Position numbers and translations under genes: made by a program
Shown: in pieces, positions 56,202-64,000 of the stretch
Position numbering within the stretch: the first letter of the stretch is position 1
Layout of the letters: each line of letters opens with the position of its first letter
The notes under the pieces: generated by a model
Told to the model about the DNA's origin: nothing
The model's input: only the letters and a program-made list of their open reading frames with translations
Database searches by the model: none
Source: Phycisphaeraceae bacterium
Lineage (GTDB): Bacteria; Planctomycetota; Phycisphaerae; Phycisphaerales; UBA1924
DNA: 64,000 bases
Direction: 5' to 3'
Assembly: GCA_019636655.1 (NCBI GenBank)
Contig: JAHBXB010000003.1
Location: 248,001 to 312,000 of the forward strand

Positions 56202-58162
56202 TGGCGACGAACCACCCGAAGCCCAAGCCCTGGGAGCACGCCAAGTCCGGGGGATCGGAGGCGGACCCGCTGGCCGCTCGATTCGTCGAGTCCCTCTCGT
56301 ATGACACTCGCCTGTACGAGGCCGACATCCGCGGCTCGATCGCCCACGCCCGGATGCTCAGGTCCGTCGGGCTTCTCACATCGCCCGAGCTCGCCTCGAT
56401 CGAGCAGGGGCTCAGCGAACTCCGCGATGAGATCGAATCGGCGCCGGCCGGCCCGAACGCCGTTGGGGTGCCGGGTGCCTGGCCCGGCTGGCGGATCGAC
56501 CTCGAAGATGTTCACATGTGCATCGAGGCCGCGCTGATCGACCGGATCGGGGATGCGGGCCGGAAGCTCCACACCGGCCGCTCCCGCAACGACCAGGTCG
56601 CCCTCGATCTCCGGCTCTGGTTGCGGGACGCCGCGGCGACGATGGCCTCGCTCCTCGATGACTGCATGGCCGCACTCGCCGCCCTGTCGCAGAACCAGGG
56701 CGACATCATCATGCCCGCGTACACGCACCTCCAGCGTGCACAGCCGATCCGGCTGAGCGCCGAACTCCTCGCCTGGCACGAGATGCTCGCCGCCGACCGC
56801 CGGATGTTCAATCGCCTGGAGGCCCGCGGAAAGGAAGACTCTCCCCTCGGTTCCGGCGCGGTCGCGGGATCAACGCTCCCCCTTGATCGAGAGCACGCCG
56901 CGGAGCTGCTGGAGTTTACTTCGGCCTCCGCATCCTCGATCGAAGCCACCGCCTCACGCGACGATGCCCTCGATTTCCTCTACGCCCTGGCCCGCACCGC
57001 GATGCACCTCTCGAGATGGGCCGAGCAGTGGATCCTGTACTGCACGACGGAGTTCTCCTTCCTGCGGCTCGCTCCCGCTCACACGACCGGGTCGTCGATG
57101 ATGCCCCAGAAGCGCAACCCGGACATGCTCGAGTTGATCCGCGGACGATGCGGCACCGTCTACGGATCGCTGCTCGCCATGCTGACCATCTGCAAGGGCC
57201 TCCCGATCGCCTACAACCGCGACCTCCAGGAGGACAAGCGCCACGTATTCGCCGCGTTTGACACCGTGTCGGACACCCTGCAGATGACCGCCCGGATCAT
57301 CGCCGGCGCCAGGTTCGTCGCCACGTCCATCGAGCCGACGCTCCACCGCGGCCACCTCGATGCCACGGTGCTCGCCGAGTACTTGGTGACGCGTGGCATG
57401 CCGTTCCGAACCGCCCACCAAGTGGTCGGCGCCCTGGTCAGGCGATGCGACGAGCTTGATCGCCCGAGCCTCGAGCAACTCACGCTCGACGACTTCAACG
57501 CCGCCCTGCGAGAACATGACATCAAGGGAGTCCGCATCGGCGACGAGGTTTTCTCGTGGCTCGGCGCCAGGAACGCGGTATCGCGGTACGTCTCCGCCGG
57601 ACACGGGGCCTCATCGATCGGCGACTCGCCCCGGCCCGGCAAGCCAGGTGACCGCCGTTTATCGACCCCCGAAGGCGAGTCCGGTGCCGGTGCCCCCGAA
57701 GCCTCCCCATCTGAGCCGGGCCCTGCACCGGCCAATCCCTCGCTGTTCCCGACCGACACTCCCCCGGAATCGCCCGATGGACGGCTGATCCAGGCGTACG
57801 CAGCCGTCTCCCGCACTTTGGATGATCTCCCATATACACCCGAGTTCGATCGCCTCCATGCGTCGCTCCACTCGTTCGGGGCGCCCACCAAGCGAGTGGT
57901 GTTCCACCGCCTGCAGAACCTCCGCAAAGCAGGAAAACTCCCGAAGGTCGGCAGAGCCGCCTCCGCGCCGCCGGTGATCACCCCGCCGGAGGAGGAAACG
58001 CTCCGCGAACTGGTCACGGCCGCCGTGGGCTCGCTGGGCCAGCGCGACCAGCTCCCCTTCACGGAGCAGTTTGACCGGCTTGTCGAGCAGTTCAACACAC
58101 GATCCGGCCGGAGCCTCGAGCCGCACTCCATCTGGCGGCTGATCGCGAAACTGGCCAAGTAG
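56201..58162 (+). CDS. argH: Argininosuccinate lyase with a novel C-terminal extension
   Basis: ArgH splits argininosuccinate to arginine and fumarate. Residues 1 to about 470 are a complete lyase: LEDVHMCIEAALIDRIGDAG, KLHTGRSRNDQVALDLRLW, YTHLQRAQPIRLSAELLAWH, and the signature GSSMMPQKRNPDMLELIRG. The protein continues to 653 residues through a Pro/Ser-rich linker (about 470-525) into a helical tail. The tail holds two related units, LPYTPEFDRLHASLHSFG near 543 and LPFTEQFDRLVEQFNTRSG near 617, each followed by a basic helix. Usual length is about 460-470, so this is a fusion of unknown purpose. No other arg genes adjoin. Confidence 0.95.
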   Translation: MATNHPKPKPWEHAKSGGSEADPLAARFVESLSYDTRLYEADIRGSIAHARMLRSVGLLTSPELASIEQGLSELRDEIESAPAGPNAVGVPGAWPGWRIDLEDVHMCIEAALIDRIGDAGRKLHTGRSRNDQVALDLRLWLRDAAATMASLLDDCMAALAALSQNQGDIIMPAYTHLQRAQPIRLSAELLAWHEMLAADRRMFNRLEARGKEDSPLGSGAVAGSTLPLDREHAAELLEFTSASASSIEATASRDDALDFLYALARTAMHLSRWAEQWILYCTTEFSFLRLAPAHTTGSSMMPQKRNPDMLELIRGRCGTVYGSLLAMLTICKGLPIAYNRDLQEDKRHVFAAFDTVSDTLQMTARIIAGARFVATSIEPTLHRGHLDATVLAEYLVTRGMPFRTAHQVVGALVRRCDELDRPSLEQLTLDDFNAALREHDIKGVRIGDEVFSWLGARNAVSRYVSAGHGASSIGDSPRPGKPGDRRLSTPEGESGAGAPEASPSEPGPAPANPSLFPTDTPPESPDGRLIQAYAAVSRTLDDLPYTPEFDRLHASLHSFGAPTKRVVFHRLQNLRKAGKLPKVGRAASAPPVITPPEEETLRELVTAAVGSLGQRDQLPFTEQFDRLVEQFNTRSGRSLEPHSIWRLIAKLAK

Positions 58163-58207
58163 CGTGAGGCGGCAGCCCCCACCGTGGCGGCGCCACTACC
58201 ATTCCAC

Positions 58208-59143
58208 ATGCAGATCGCCGAACGCTCGCTCCGCTCGCTCCTGACCGGGTTGATCGACTATGCGGGGCTCTTCCCGCCCGCCAAGCTCCCGATGAAGGCG
58301 GCGGTTGATGCGTACGCCAAGCATCTCACGGCCGACCACGCATGGATGCTCGGACGGTTCATTTGTCCCGTCTCACGATTCGAGGAGTTCCGGCAGGCCG
58401 CGACCCCCCATCTCTCCCGGGACATGACCGGGGCCGTCCCGCCTTGGAGGGTGTCGGCCCTCATCGACGGCGACCTCAACGAGAACATGGACGCGATCTT
58501 CGCGTTCAACAGCGAGCACTCGGACCCGGACCGGGGCCTCGCGGTCGTCGACGCGGCTGAACTCAAACTCCCCGCCAAAGCGAACGCCGACGAGATCGAC
58601 ACGATCCTCGACAGTTTTCCCGACGACATCTTCCCGTTCTTTGAGATCGCGGCATCACCGGGCCACGACTTCCGCGGCCAGATCGCGGCGCTCGCCGGCG
58701 CCGGCGCCGGCGCGAAGATCCGTACCGGCGGCCTTACCCCCGATGCGTTCCCGAGCCCCGAACTGGTTGCCCAGTTCATCATCGCCTGCGACGCCGCGGA
58801 CGTGCCCTTCAAGGCTACCGCCGGGCTGCACCACCCGGTCCGTGCGGAACACAACCTCACCTACGAACCGGGGTGCCCCCGGGGTGTGATGCACGGGTTC
58901 CTGAACGTCTTCATGGCCGCGTGCTTTGCCCGATCGGCCTCGGTACCCCACACCGAGATCGAGAGCATCCTCGCGGAAACCGACCCTTCTCGCTTCCGCT
59001 TCAGCGACACATCCGCAGCGTGGCGCAACCGCCAGATCGATGCGACCGAGATCGAGGGCATCCGCGACAGCTTTGCGCTCTCCTTCGGTTCCTGCTCCTT
59101 TGACGAGCCAGTCGAGGACCTCGGCAAGCTGGGCCTGCTCTAA
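58208..59143 (+). CDS. Conserved protein of unknown function next to fahA (KIRTGG / GLHHPVR family)
   Basis: The 311-residue reading from ATG 58208 begins MQIAERSLRSLLTGLIDYAG. It contains GLIDYAGLFPPAKLPMKAAV, then AGAKIRTGGLTPDAFPSPEL, and VPFKATAGLHHPVRAEHNL. From memory these are conserved blocks of an uncharacterised family that recurs near fumarylacetoacetase. The KIRTGG and GLHHPVR blocks look like an active site on a TIM-barrel-like fold, but no reaction is known to me. TACCAT five bases before this ATG supports it over ATG 58184. fahA follows 47 bases downstream on the same strand. Confidence 0.7.
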   Translation: MQIAERSLRSLLTGLIDYAGLFPPAKLPMKAAVDAYAKHLTADHAWMLGRFICPVSRFEEFRQAATPHLSRDMTGAVPPWRVSALIDGDLNENMDAIFAFNSEHSDPDRGLAVVDAAELKLPAKANADEIDTILDSFPDDIFPFFEIAASPGHDFRGQIAALAGAGAGAKIRTGGLTPDAFPSPELVAQFIIACDAADVPFKATAGLHHPVRAEHNLTYEPGCPRGVMHGFLNVFMAACFARSASVPHTEIESILAETDPSRFRFSDTSAAWRNRQIDATEIEGIRDSFALSFGSCSFDEPVEDLGKLGLL

Positions 59144-59190
59144 CGAATGATGTCGTCCATTCGGGTGTCGGCCGTCTATCCTGAACGACC

Positions 59191-60582
59191 ATGGACCAGC
59201 GCCCAAACGAGCACCTCAACGAGACGCACGACCCCAATCTCAAATCCTGGGTCGAGTCTGCGAACGACCCGGCTACGGACTTCCCGATCCAGAACCTCCC
59301 GCTGTGCGCCTTCGAGGCCGAGCACGACGGCCACACGCACACCCATCTGGGTGTCGCCATCGGCGACAGCGTGCTCGACCTCAGCCTGCTCGCCATGGCC
59401 GGCATCTTTGGCGACCCCGAGAACTCGCCACTGGCCAACCTGCTGCACGCCCAGTACTGGAACGCCGTCGCCCGCTCGCCGGCCTATTCCTTCGCGATCC
59501 GCCGAAAGGCGCAGGAGTTCCTGCACGCTGACGCCGCGGCGGGCGGCGGGCAGCAGATCCGCCGCCTGCGTCAGCGAGCCCTGCGGCCCCTCCGTGACAC
59601 CCAACTGAGCCGGCCCGTCTTCTCGATGAACTACACCGACTTCTACGCCTCGAAACATCACGCGACGAACGTCGGGGCGATGTTCCGGCCCGACAATCCC
59701 ATCCTCCCCAACTACAGGCACGTCCCGATCGGGTACCACGGACGGGCGTCGTCCATCGTTCCCTCGGGCACGCCAATCCGCCGACCGTGGGGCCAGCAGG
59801 CGCCGCCCGAGGACAACCCTGGCACCGGACCGGGGTTCGGCCCCTGCAAGATGCTCGACTATGAGCTCGAACTCGGCTTGATCGTCGGACGCGGAAACGA
59901 ACTCGGACACGCGATTCCGCTGAAGGATGTGCGGGACCATATCTTTGGAGTCTGCATCCTCAACGACTGGTCGGCCCGGGATCTTCAGAAGTGGGAGTAC
60001 CAGCCGCTGGGCCCGTTCCTGGCCAAGAACTTTGCCAGCACCATCTCTCCGTTCATCGTCACGCTCGAGGCTCTCGAGCCATTCCGTGTCCCCGGTCCGT
60101 CACGAGACGCCGATGATCCGCAGCCCCTCCCCTACCTCCAGACCGCCGATCCCTGGGGCTATGACATCAGCGTCGAGGTGCTCCTCTCGTCCGCCCAGAT
60201 GCGAGAGCGCGGCATTGAACCGGCCCCGCTCTCCAAGGGCTCGTTCAAGGACCTCTACTGGACCTTCGCGCAGATGCTGGTTCATCACGCCAGCAACGGG
60301 TGCAACCTGCAACCGGGCGACCTCCTCGGATCGGGCACCATCTCGGGGACCGCCCCTTCCACCCGCGGATGCCTCCTCGAACTCACCTGGCAGGGCAACG
60401 GGCCCGACAAGAAGCCCCTGCCGCGCCAGCCGGTCACCCTGCCGACCGGCGAGACCCGCTCGTTCCTTCAGGATGGAGACGAGGTCATCATGAGAGCCGC
60501 GTGCGAGCGAGAAGGGTTCCGGCGGATCGGATTCGGCGAATGCCGGGGGACGATCCTCGCGGCGACCGAGTCCCCGTCGTAG
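59191..60582 (+). CDS. fahA: Fumarylacetoacetase
   Basis: FahA performs the last step of tyrosine/homogentisate breakdown, cleaving fumarylacetoacetate to fumarate and acetoacetate. The 463-residue protein shows the N-terminal SH3-like part and the catalytic domain: SMNYTDFYASKHHATNVGAM, LPIGYHGRASS-type segment VPIGYHGRASSIVPSG, metal ligands in LDYELELGLIVGRGNELG, GVCILNDWSARDLQKWEYQP, and GSGTISGTAPSTRGCLLELT. Length suits the eukaryote-like full-size FAH. TATCCT lies eight bases before the ATG. Confidence 0.97.
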   Translation: MDQRPNEHLNETHDPNLKSWVESANDPATDFPIQNLPLCAFEAEHDGHTHTHLGVAIGDSVLDLSLLAMAGIFGDPENSPLANLLHAQYWNAVARSPAYSFAIRRKAQEFLHADAAAGGGQQIRRLRQRALRPLRDTQLSRPVFSMNYTDFYASKHHATNVGAMFRPDNPILPNYRHVPIGYHGRASSIVPSGTPIRRPWGQQAPPEDNPGTGPGFGPCKMLDYELELGLIVGRGNELGHAIPLKDVRDHIFGVCILNDWSARDLQKWEYQPLGPFLAKNFASTISPFIVTLEALEPFRVPGPSRDADDPQPLPYLQTADPWGYDISVEVLLSSAQMRERGIEPAPLSKGSFKDLYWTFAQMLVHHASNGCNLQPGDLLGSGTISGTAPSTRGCLLELTWQGNGPDKKPLPRQPVTLPTGETRSFLQDGDEVIMRAACEREGFRRIGFGECRGTILAATESPS

Positions 60583-60583
60583 G

Positions 60584-61969
60584 TCACCGATTCGGCGACT
60601 CTTCCCTGAATATCGCGGCGCACGCCGTGTGCCCGTGGAGGAAGACCTCGTCGCCAACAGGACCGATCTCGCCACCGGCGAAGAACCCGGCGAGCGGCGG
60701 GCTCGCGGACCTCGCCGCGGTCGTCCCGGCAGCGCCTGCCGGCTCGATTTTCCGGCCCGCCCGGGCCCGCTCCTCCCCGCTCACCTCGGGCAGAAACGCG
60801 CGGCAGATCGCGGCGGCGTCATGATTCGGCTCATCAAAGAGCCGCATGCCACGCCCATTGCAGGTGAACAGGAGAGTCCCTGCGGGCTCGCCGTAAAGCT
60901 GCTGGGCGTCCAGCAGTAGGCCGAGGTCCTCGGAGGCCGTGGCCGCGTCCCTCATGTGGAACCGCACCGTCTGCCCCGCCCGCATGACCTCGGCTACCGC
61001 GAGCACGCCCGCCTCCTGATCCGCGCCGACAACATTGCGGATCAGGAAGTCGCCCCGGCCGAACCGCTCCTTGTACTCGTTGACGACACGGCCGATGAAC
61101 ACCCCGCGCCGGAGTTGTTCGCGCAGCGGCTCGTCCATCGACATGATGGCCTCATGGAGCACCTCGAGGGCCTTGCGCCCCCCGAGGGAGTGGATCATCT
61201 GTCCCTTGGCACCAGTGACGATCATCGTTGGCCCGAACGGTCGGCATCCCTGCGAAACCAGCGGGTCGACCCTGATCGCCCCGTTGAGGCTCACCCCGAC
61301 ATAGCCGGACTGGAACACTCCATCGTCCAGCAACAGCACGTTCCCCCCGGGCCTCATCGCGCCCGAAGCCATACCACCAATGATCGGACCCCGCCGATCT
61401 CCGGTGACCCGAGGCCGTGCTGCCGAGAGCAGCGGCAGCAGGGTGTTCATGGCGACGCTGAAGGGGTCGACAAGGAGCAGGGTCGCCCGGTAGTCCGCCC
61501 TCATCCCGGTGGCGGCCCGCATCGCATCAAGGTCCGGCGCCACTCCCGGCAGCATGGCGGGCATCTGGTCCGTTCGGAACGCGTGCAGCCCAACCCCCGG
61601 CATCGCGGCCGCCAGCATCGAGATGCCGGCGGCACCCTCCAACTCCACCTCACCGCCCAGCACCGTCTCGCCGCTGCAGCCGATGAGGCACTTGGGACCC
61701 AGCCGGCGCCGGATCAGCCTGCCAAGGGCGCCCGCCATTTCCGCGTGCTGGCTTGTAAAGAACACCGTAACCAAGTCCGGCGACGCTCGGTCCAGCCCCG
61801 CGGCAACCTGTTCGCACACCTGCTCGGCGGCCCGGAGTGTGTCAACGTTGCCGCTCAGGCCATGCGCCATGCGAAGGCCGCGAGACGCCCCGCGCCGGGC
61901 GTCGCCCGTTCCAAGCTCACCACCGTGCCCGCTGCCGGCCATAGTCGACTTTACGCCCTCATCGCCCAT
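60584..61969 (-). CDS. FIST domain sensor-type protein
   Basis: The protein of up to 461 residues has the FIST N domain (ASPDLVTVFFTSQHAEMAGAL, CLIGCSGETVLGGEVELEG) and FIST C domain (RGVFIGRVVNEYKERFGRGD, GTLLFTCNGRGMRLFDEPNH). It ends with LAGFFAGGEIGPVGDEVFLHG, the family's ending. FIST proteins are thought to bind small ligands such as amino acids and to feed signalling systems. ATG 61969 overlaps the amidohydrolase stop by 11 bases; ATG 61942 is an equally possible start. It meets fahA tail to tail. Confidence 0.9.
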   Translation of the reverse strand: MGDEGVKSTMAGSGHGGELGTGDARRGASRGLRMAHGLSGNVDTLRAAEQVCEQVAAGLDRASPDLVTVFFTSQHAEMAGALGRLIRRRLGPKCLIGCSGETVLGGEVELEGAAGISMLAAAMPGVGLHAFRTDQMPAMLPGVAPDLDAMRAATGMRADYRATLLLVDPFSVAMNTLLPLLSAARPRVTGDRRGPIIGGMASGAMRPGGNVLLLDDGVFQSGYVGVSLNGAIRVDPLVSQGCRPFGPTMIVTGAKGQMIHSLGGRKALEVLHEAIMSMDEPLREQLRRGVFIGRVVNEYKERFGRGDFLIRNVVGADQEAGVLAVAEVMRAGQTVRFHMRDAATASEDLGLLLDAQQLYGEPAGTLLFTCNGRGMRLFDEPNHDAAAICRAFLPEVSGEERARAGRKIEPAGAAGTTAARSASPPLAGFFAGGEIGPVGDEVFLHGHTACAAIFREESPNR

Positions 61970-63320
61970 CCGGCTTCACGAACACTTCCCCGCCCTTCAT
62001 CACAAACACGACCCGCCGCAGTTCGCGGATGTCCTCGATCGGGCTCCTGGTTGTGGCAATGATGTCGGCCGCCTTTCCGGACTCGATCGTGCCTGCATCA
62101 GCCAGGATCCCGCACAGGTCGGCCGCCGCGATCGTCGCCGACCGGATGGCCTCGGCGGGTGGCATCCCGGCTTCGACCATGTACTCGAACTCGCGGGCGT
62201 TGTCGCCGTGGGCGCTCACGCCGGTATCGGTTCCGAAGGCGATCCGGACCCCGGCCCGGTACGCCTTTCCGAATGTCTCCTGGATGATCGGGCCGACCGT
62301 ACGGGCCTTGACGACGACCTTCGGCGGGTAATACCCGGGGGTCTCGGCGTGCTCGCCCACCGTCTTCCCGGCGAGGATCGTCGGGACGAGGTAGGTCCCT
62401 CGCTGCTTCATCATCTCCATGGCCTCGTCGTCCAGGAATGTGCCGTGCTCGATCGAGTCCACCCCCGCACGCACAGCCGCCTTGATCCCGCCGACTCCGT
62501 GGGCGTGGGCGGCCACCTTCCTCTTCAGCAAGTGCGAGGTCTCGACGATCGCGACGAGTTCATCGTCCATGAACTGCTGCTCCATCCCCGCGGCCGTGTT
62601 GCTGAGCACCCCGCCGGTCGCCGTCACCTTGATCACATCGGCCCCTCGCTTGACCTGCGAACGCACCGCCTTGCGGCACTCGTCGGCGCCGTCAGCAATC
62701 CCCTGCATCGCCCCGGGAACCGCGAACAGGTCCTGCCGGTACCCAAGCGTCGAATCGGCGTGCCCACCGGTCGGCGTGATCGCCCGCCCAGCCTCCAGGA
62801 TGCGCGGCCCCGGCACCTCCCCGGACGCGATCGCGTCCCGAAGGGCAAACCCCGCGTCCCCGATGGAACCGAGATCCCGCACCGTCGTGAACCCCGCCTC
62901 GAGCGTCTTGCGGGCGTTCACCACCGCGTGAATCGCGACATCCGCTTCAGAGCTCTGCACCGCCCGCAGCCGCATGTCGGGTGTGAACTCCATCGTGATG
63001 TGGGTGTGGCAGTCGATGAGTCCCGGGAGAACAAACCGGTCCCTGAGATCGACCACGCGGACACCCGATACCTCGCCTGCCGGGACGACCTCCGCCGGCT
63101 CGGAATAGCCCGGCCTGACTTCGGCGATCCGCCCACCCTTGACGACAATCGTCGCCTGCCTGACAGGCTCGCCCCCCGGCACCGCCAGGAGTTCCCCGCA
63201 GTGAAGAAGCGTCCACGCCGGAGCCTCGCTCCCGGAGTCCTGAGACCGTACCCGTGTGACGCCCAGGCTCCACACGACGGCGACAACCGCGAGCACTCCA
63301 ACAACCGATCTTCGCGGCAT
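61959..63320 (-). CDS. Exported amidohydrolase family protein (imidazolonepropionase-like)
   Basis: The 453-residue product begins MPRRSVVGVLAVVAVVWSLG, a signal peptide. A metal-dependent amidohydrolase barrel follows: LPGLIDCHTHITMEF (HxH), ADVIKVTATGG (bridging Lys), HAHGVGGIKAAVRAGVDSIEHG, and FGTDTGVSAHG (final Asp). The C-terminal strand ADIIATTRSPIEDIRELRRV closes the composite beta domain. Substrates of secreted members include peptides and prolidase-type dipeptides; specificity is not readable here. A longer upstream in-frame reading is rejected because the signal peptide starts at 63320. Confidence 0.9.
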   Translation of the reverse strand: MPRRSVVGVLAVVAVVWSLGVTRVRSQDSGSEAPAWTLLHCGELLAVPGGEPVRQATIVVKGGRIAEVRPGYSEPAEVVPAGEVSGVRVVDLRDRFVLPGLIDCHTHITMEFTPDMRLRAVQSSEADVAIHAVVNARKTLEAGFTTVRDLGSIGDAGFALRDAIASGEVPGPRILEAGRAITPTGGHADSTLGYRQDLFAVPGAMQGIADGADECRKAVRSQVKRGADVIKVTATGGVLSNTAAGMEQQFMDDELVAIVETSHLLKRKVAAHAHGVGGIKAAVRAGVDSIEHGTFLDDEAMEMMKQRGTYLVPTILAGKTVGEHAETPGYYPPKVVVKARTVGPIIQETFGKAYRAGVRIAFGTDTGVSAHGDNAREFEYMVEAGMPPAEAIRSATIAAADLCGILADAGTIESGKAADIIATTRSPIEDIRELRRVVFVMKGGEVFVKPDGR

Positions 63321-63427
63321 GTCCTGGTCCCTCGTCGACTCCCGGTGATTCTCGGCCGATGCCGGTGACGTTCGGCGTCTGCAGGTTACCGATCTCCCAT
63401 CGTGCCCGCCAGAGCGTCGATTCTCAA

Positions 63428-64000
63428 TCACTGCACCGTCACCGGGTCTGCTGGCCGCGCGGGCGCCTTCCGCGGCTTGGCGCCCTCGGTGGCCGCGATC
63501 TCGTCCAGCGGTCCCAGCCGCCGAATCTCCGGCCAGAGCCAGGCGATGCCCGCGACCACCAGAATCGTCCCGATCCCTCCCGACACGACCGAAACCACGG
63601 GGCCGAACGCCTGGGCCACCGCGCCGGATTCAAACGCGCCGAGTTCGTTGCTGCTCTCGATGAAGACGCTATTGACCGCCCCGACGCGGCCGCGGATCTC
63701 GTTTGGCGTCCGGACCTGCACCAGGATGTGCCGGATGACGACCGAAACGTTGTCGACCGCCCCGGCGAACGCCAGCGCGCCCAGCGACAGCCAGAACCAC
63801 TGGGACACCCCGAACACAATCGTCGCCCCGCCGAACGCGGCGACCGACAAGAGCAACGCCCGACCCGCCCGGCGGAAAGGGGGCTGGTGCGCGAGGATGA
63901 TCGCCATGGCGAACGCCCCGGCATACGGAGCCGCCCTCAGTGCTCCATACCCGACAGAGCCGACATGCAGGATCTCCGCGTAGATGGGCATCAGCGCCGT
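63428..64000 (-). CDS. MFS transporter, C-terminal part only (runs off the right edge)
   Basis: About 190 C-terminal residues are visible, and the frame stays open to the edge (TALMPIYAEILHVGSVGYGA). The segment has six-helix-bundle character with RRAGRALLLSVAAFGGATIVFG and the conserved loop VQVRTPNEIRGRVGAVNSVFIESSNELGAF. This pattern is typical of the MFS_3 / enterobactin-exporter-like group. The N-terminal half lies outside. Cargo unknown. Confidence 0.85.
   Translation of the reverse strand, partial: TALMPIYAEILHVGSVGYGALRAAPYAGAFAMAIILAHQPPFRRAGRALLLSVAAFGGATIVFGVSQWFWLSLGALAFAGAVDNVSVVIRHILVQVRTPNEIRGRVGAVNSVFIESSNELGAFESGAVAQAFGPVVSVVSGGIGTILVVAGIAWLWPEIRRLGPLDEIAATEGAKPRKAPARPADPVTVQ

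Noticed and set aside
61509-63368. Plus-strand frame of about 619 codons opposite the FIST and amidohydrolase genes
   Set aside because: No recognisable domains; both minus-strand genes have complete catalytic or family motifs.

Overview
The window looks like chromosomal DNA of a planctomycete, probably from the Phycisphaerae side of the phylum. It is GC-rich. It carries a pseudopilin ending in an H-X9-DG type signature, a secreted protein with dockerin/EF-hand-like C-terminal repeats, a planctomycete-style tyrosine recombinase whose C-terminus is read from a tRNA, and a split type IV pilus / type II secretion-like cluster. This placement rests on gene style alone; no marker gene was compared.

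Layout. 1-3782 (minus): kdp potassium-pump operon (36-aa leader ORF, kdpF, kdpA, kdpB cut by the window edge). 3837-3961: a 125-bp imperfect palindrome facing a TorF-like porin gene (4206-5144). 5144-6678: remnant of an integrated element, namely a relic of an IS5-type transposase, an integrase, 10-bp iterons and a tRNA(CAT). 6744-12317: housekeeping genes tatA, an SGNH-like gene, folD, ligA, gmhA-like and a Lon-substrate-binding-domain gene. 12456-13652: YHS-peroxiredoxin fusion. 13810-22497: a tightly overlapping operon malQ-treZ-GH57-treY for turning alpha-glucans into trehalose. 22540-24698 (minus): lipoprotein, RsbW-like kinase, STAS protein, MlaE-like permease. 24780-28949: guaA, yjbQ, rpsB, tsf. 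29158-41449: histidine kinase followed by eleven pilus/secretion genes. 41467-44445 (minus): PD-(D/E)XK-like protein, receiver protein, GAF/HD-GYP protein. 44630-52856: pseudopilin, NtrB/NtrC-like pair, dockerin-type secreted protein, membrane glycosyltransferase-like protein fused to FG-GAP repeats. 52879-64000: periplasmic coiled-coil protein, RluA-type pseudouridine synthase, TolB-like propeller, argH with a novel tail, an uncharacterised family gene with fahA, FIST protein, amidohydrolase and an MFS transporter cut by the right edge.

How the genes work together. The 29-41 kb cluster encodes the inner-membrane motor, alignment proteins and pilins of a fibre machine. Its ATPase has an N-terminal STAS domain and two motifs of the c-di-GMP-binding MshEN type, and a c-di-GMP phosphodiesterase candidate (HD-GYP) sits at its far end, so the machine is plausibly gated by both protein partner switching and c-di-GMP. 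The trehalose operon channels maltodextrins to trehalose without a recognisable TreX debranching enzyme. Several single genes (folD, ligA, gmhA, LON-domain gene, the 24.3 kb lipoprotein, guaA, the 58.2 kb gene) have a TANNNT hexamer five or six bases before the start codon, which suggests leaderless transcription is common in this organism.

Most systematic surprises are domain fusions (STAS-GspE, YHS-peroxiredoxin, glycosyltransferase-FG-GAP, ArgH with a duplicated tail, pilin with a beta-sandwich) and a FolD homologue in which two catalytic residues are replaced.
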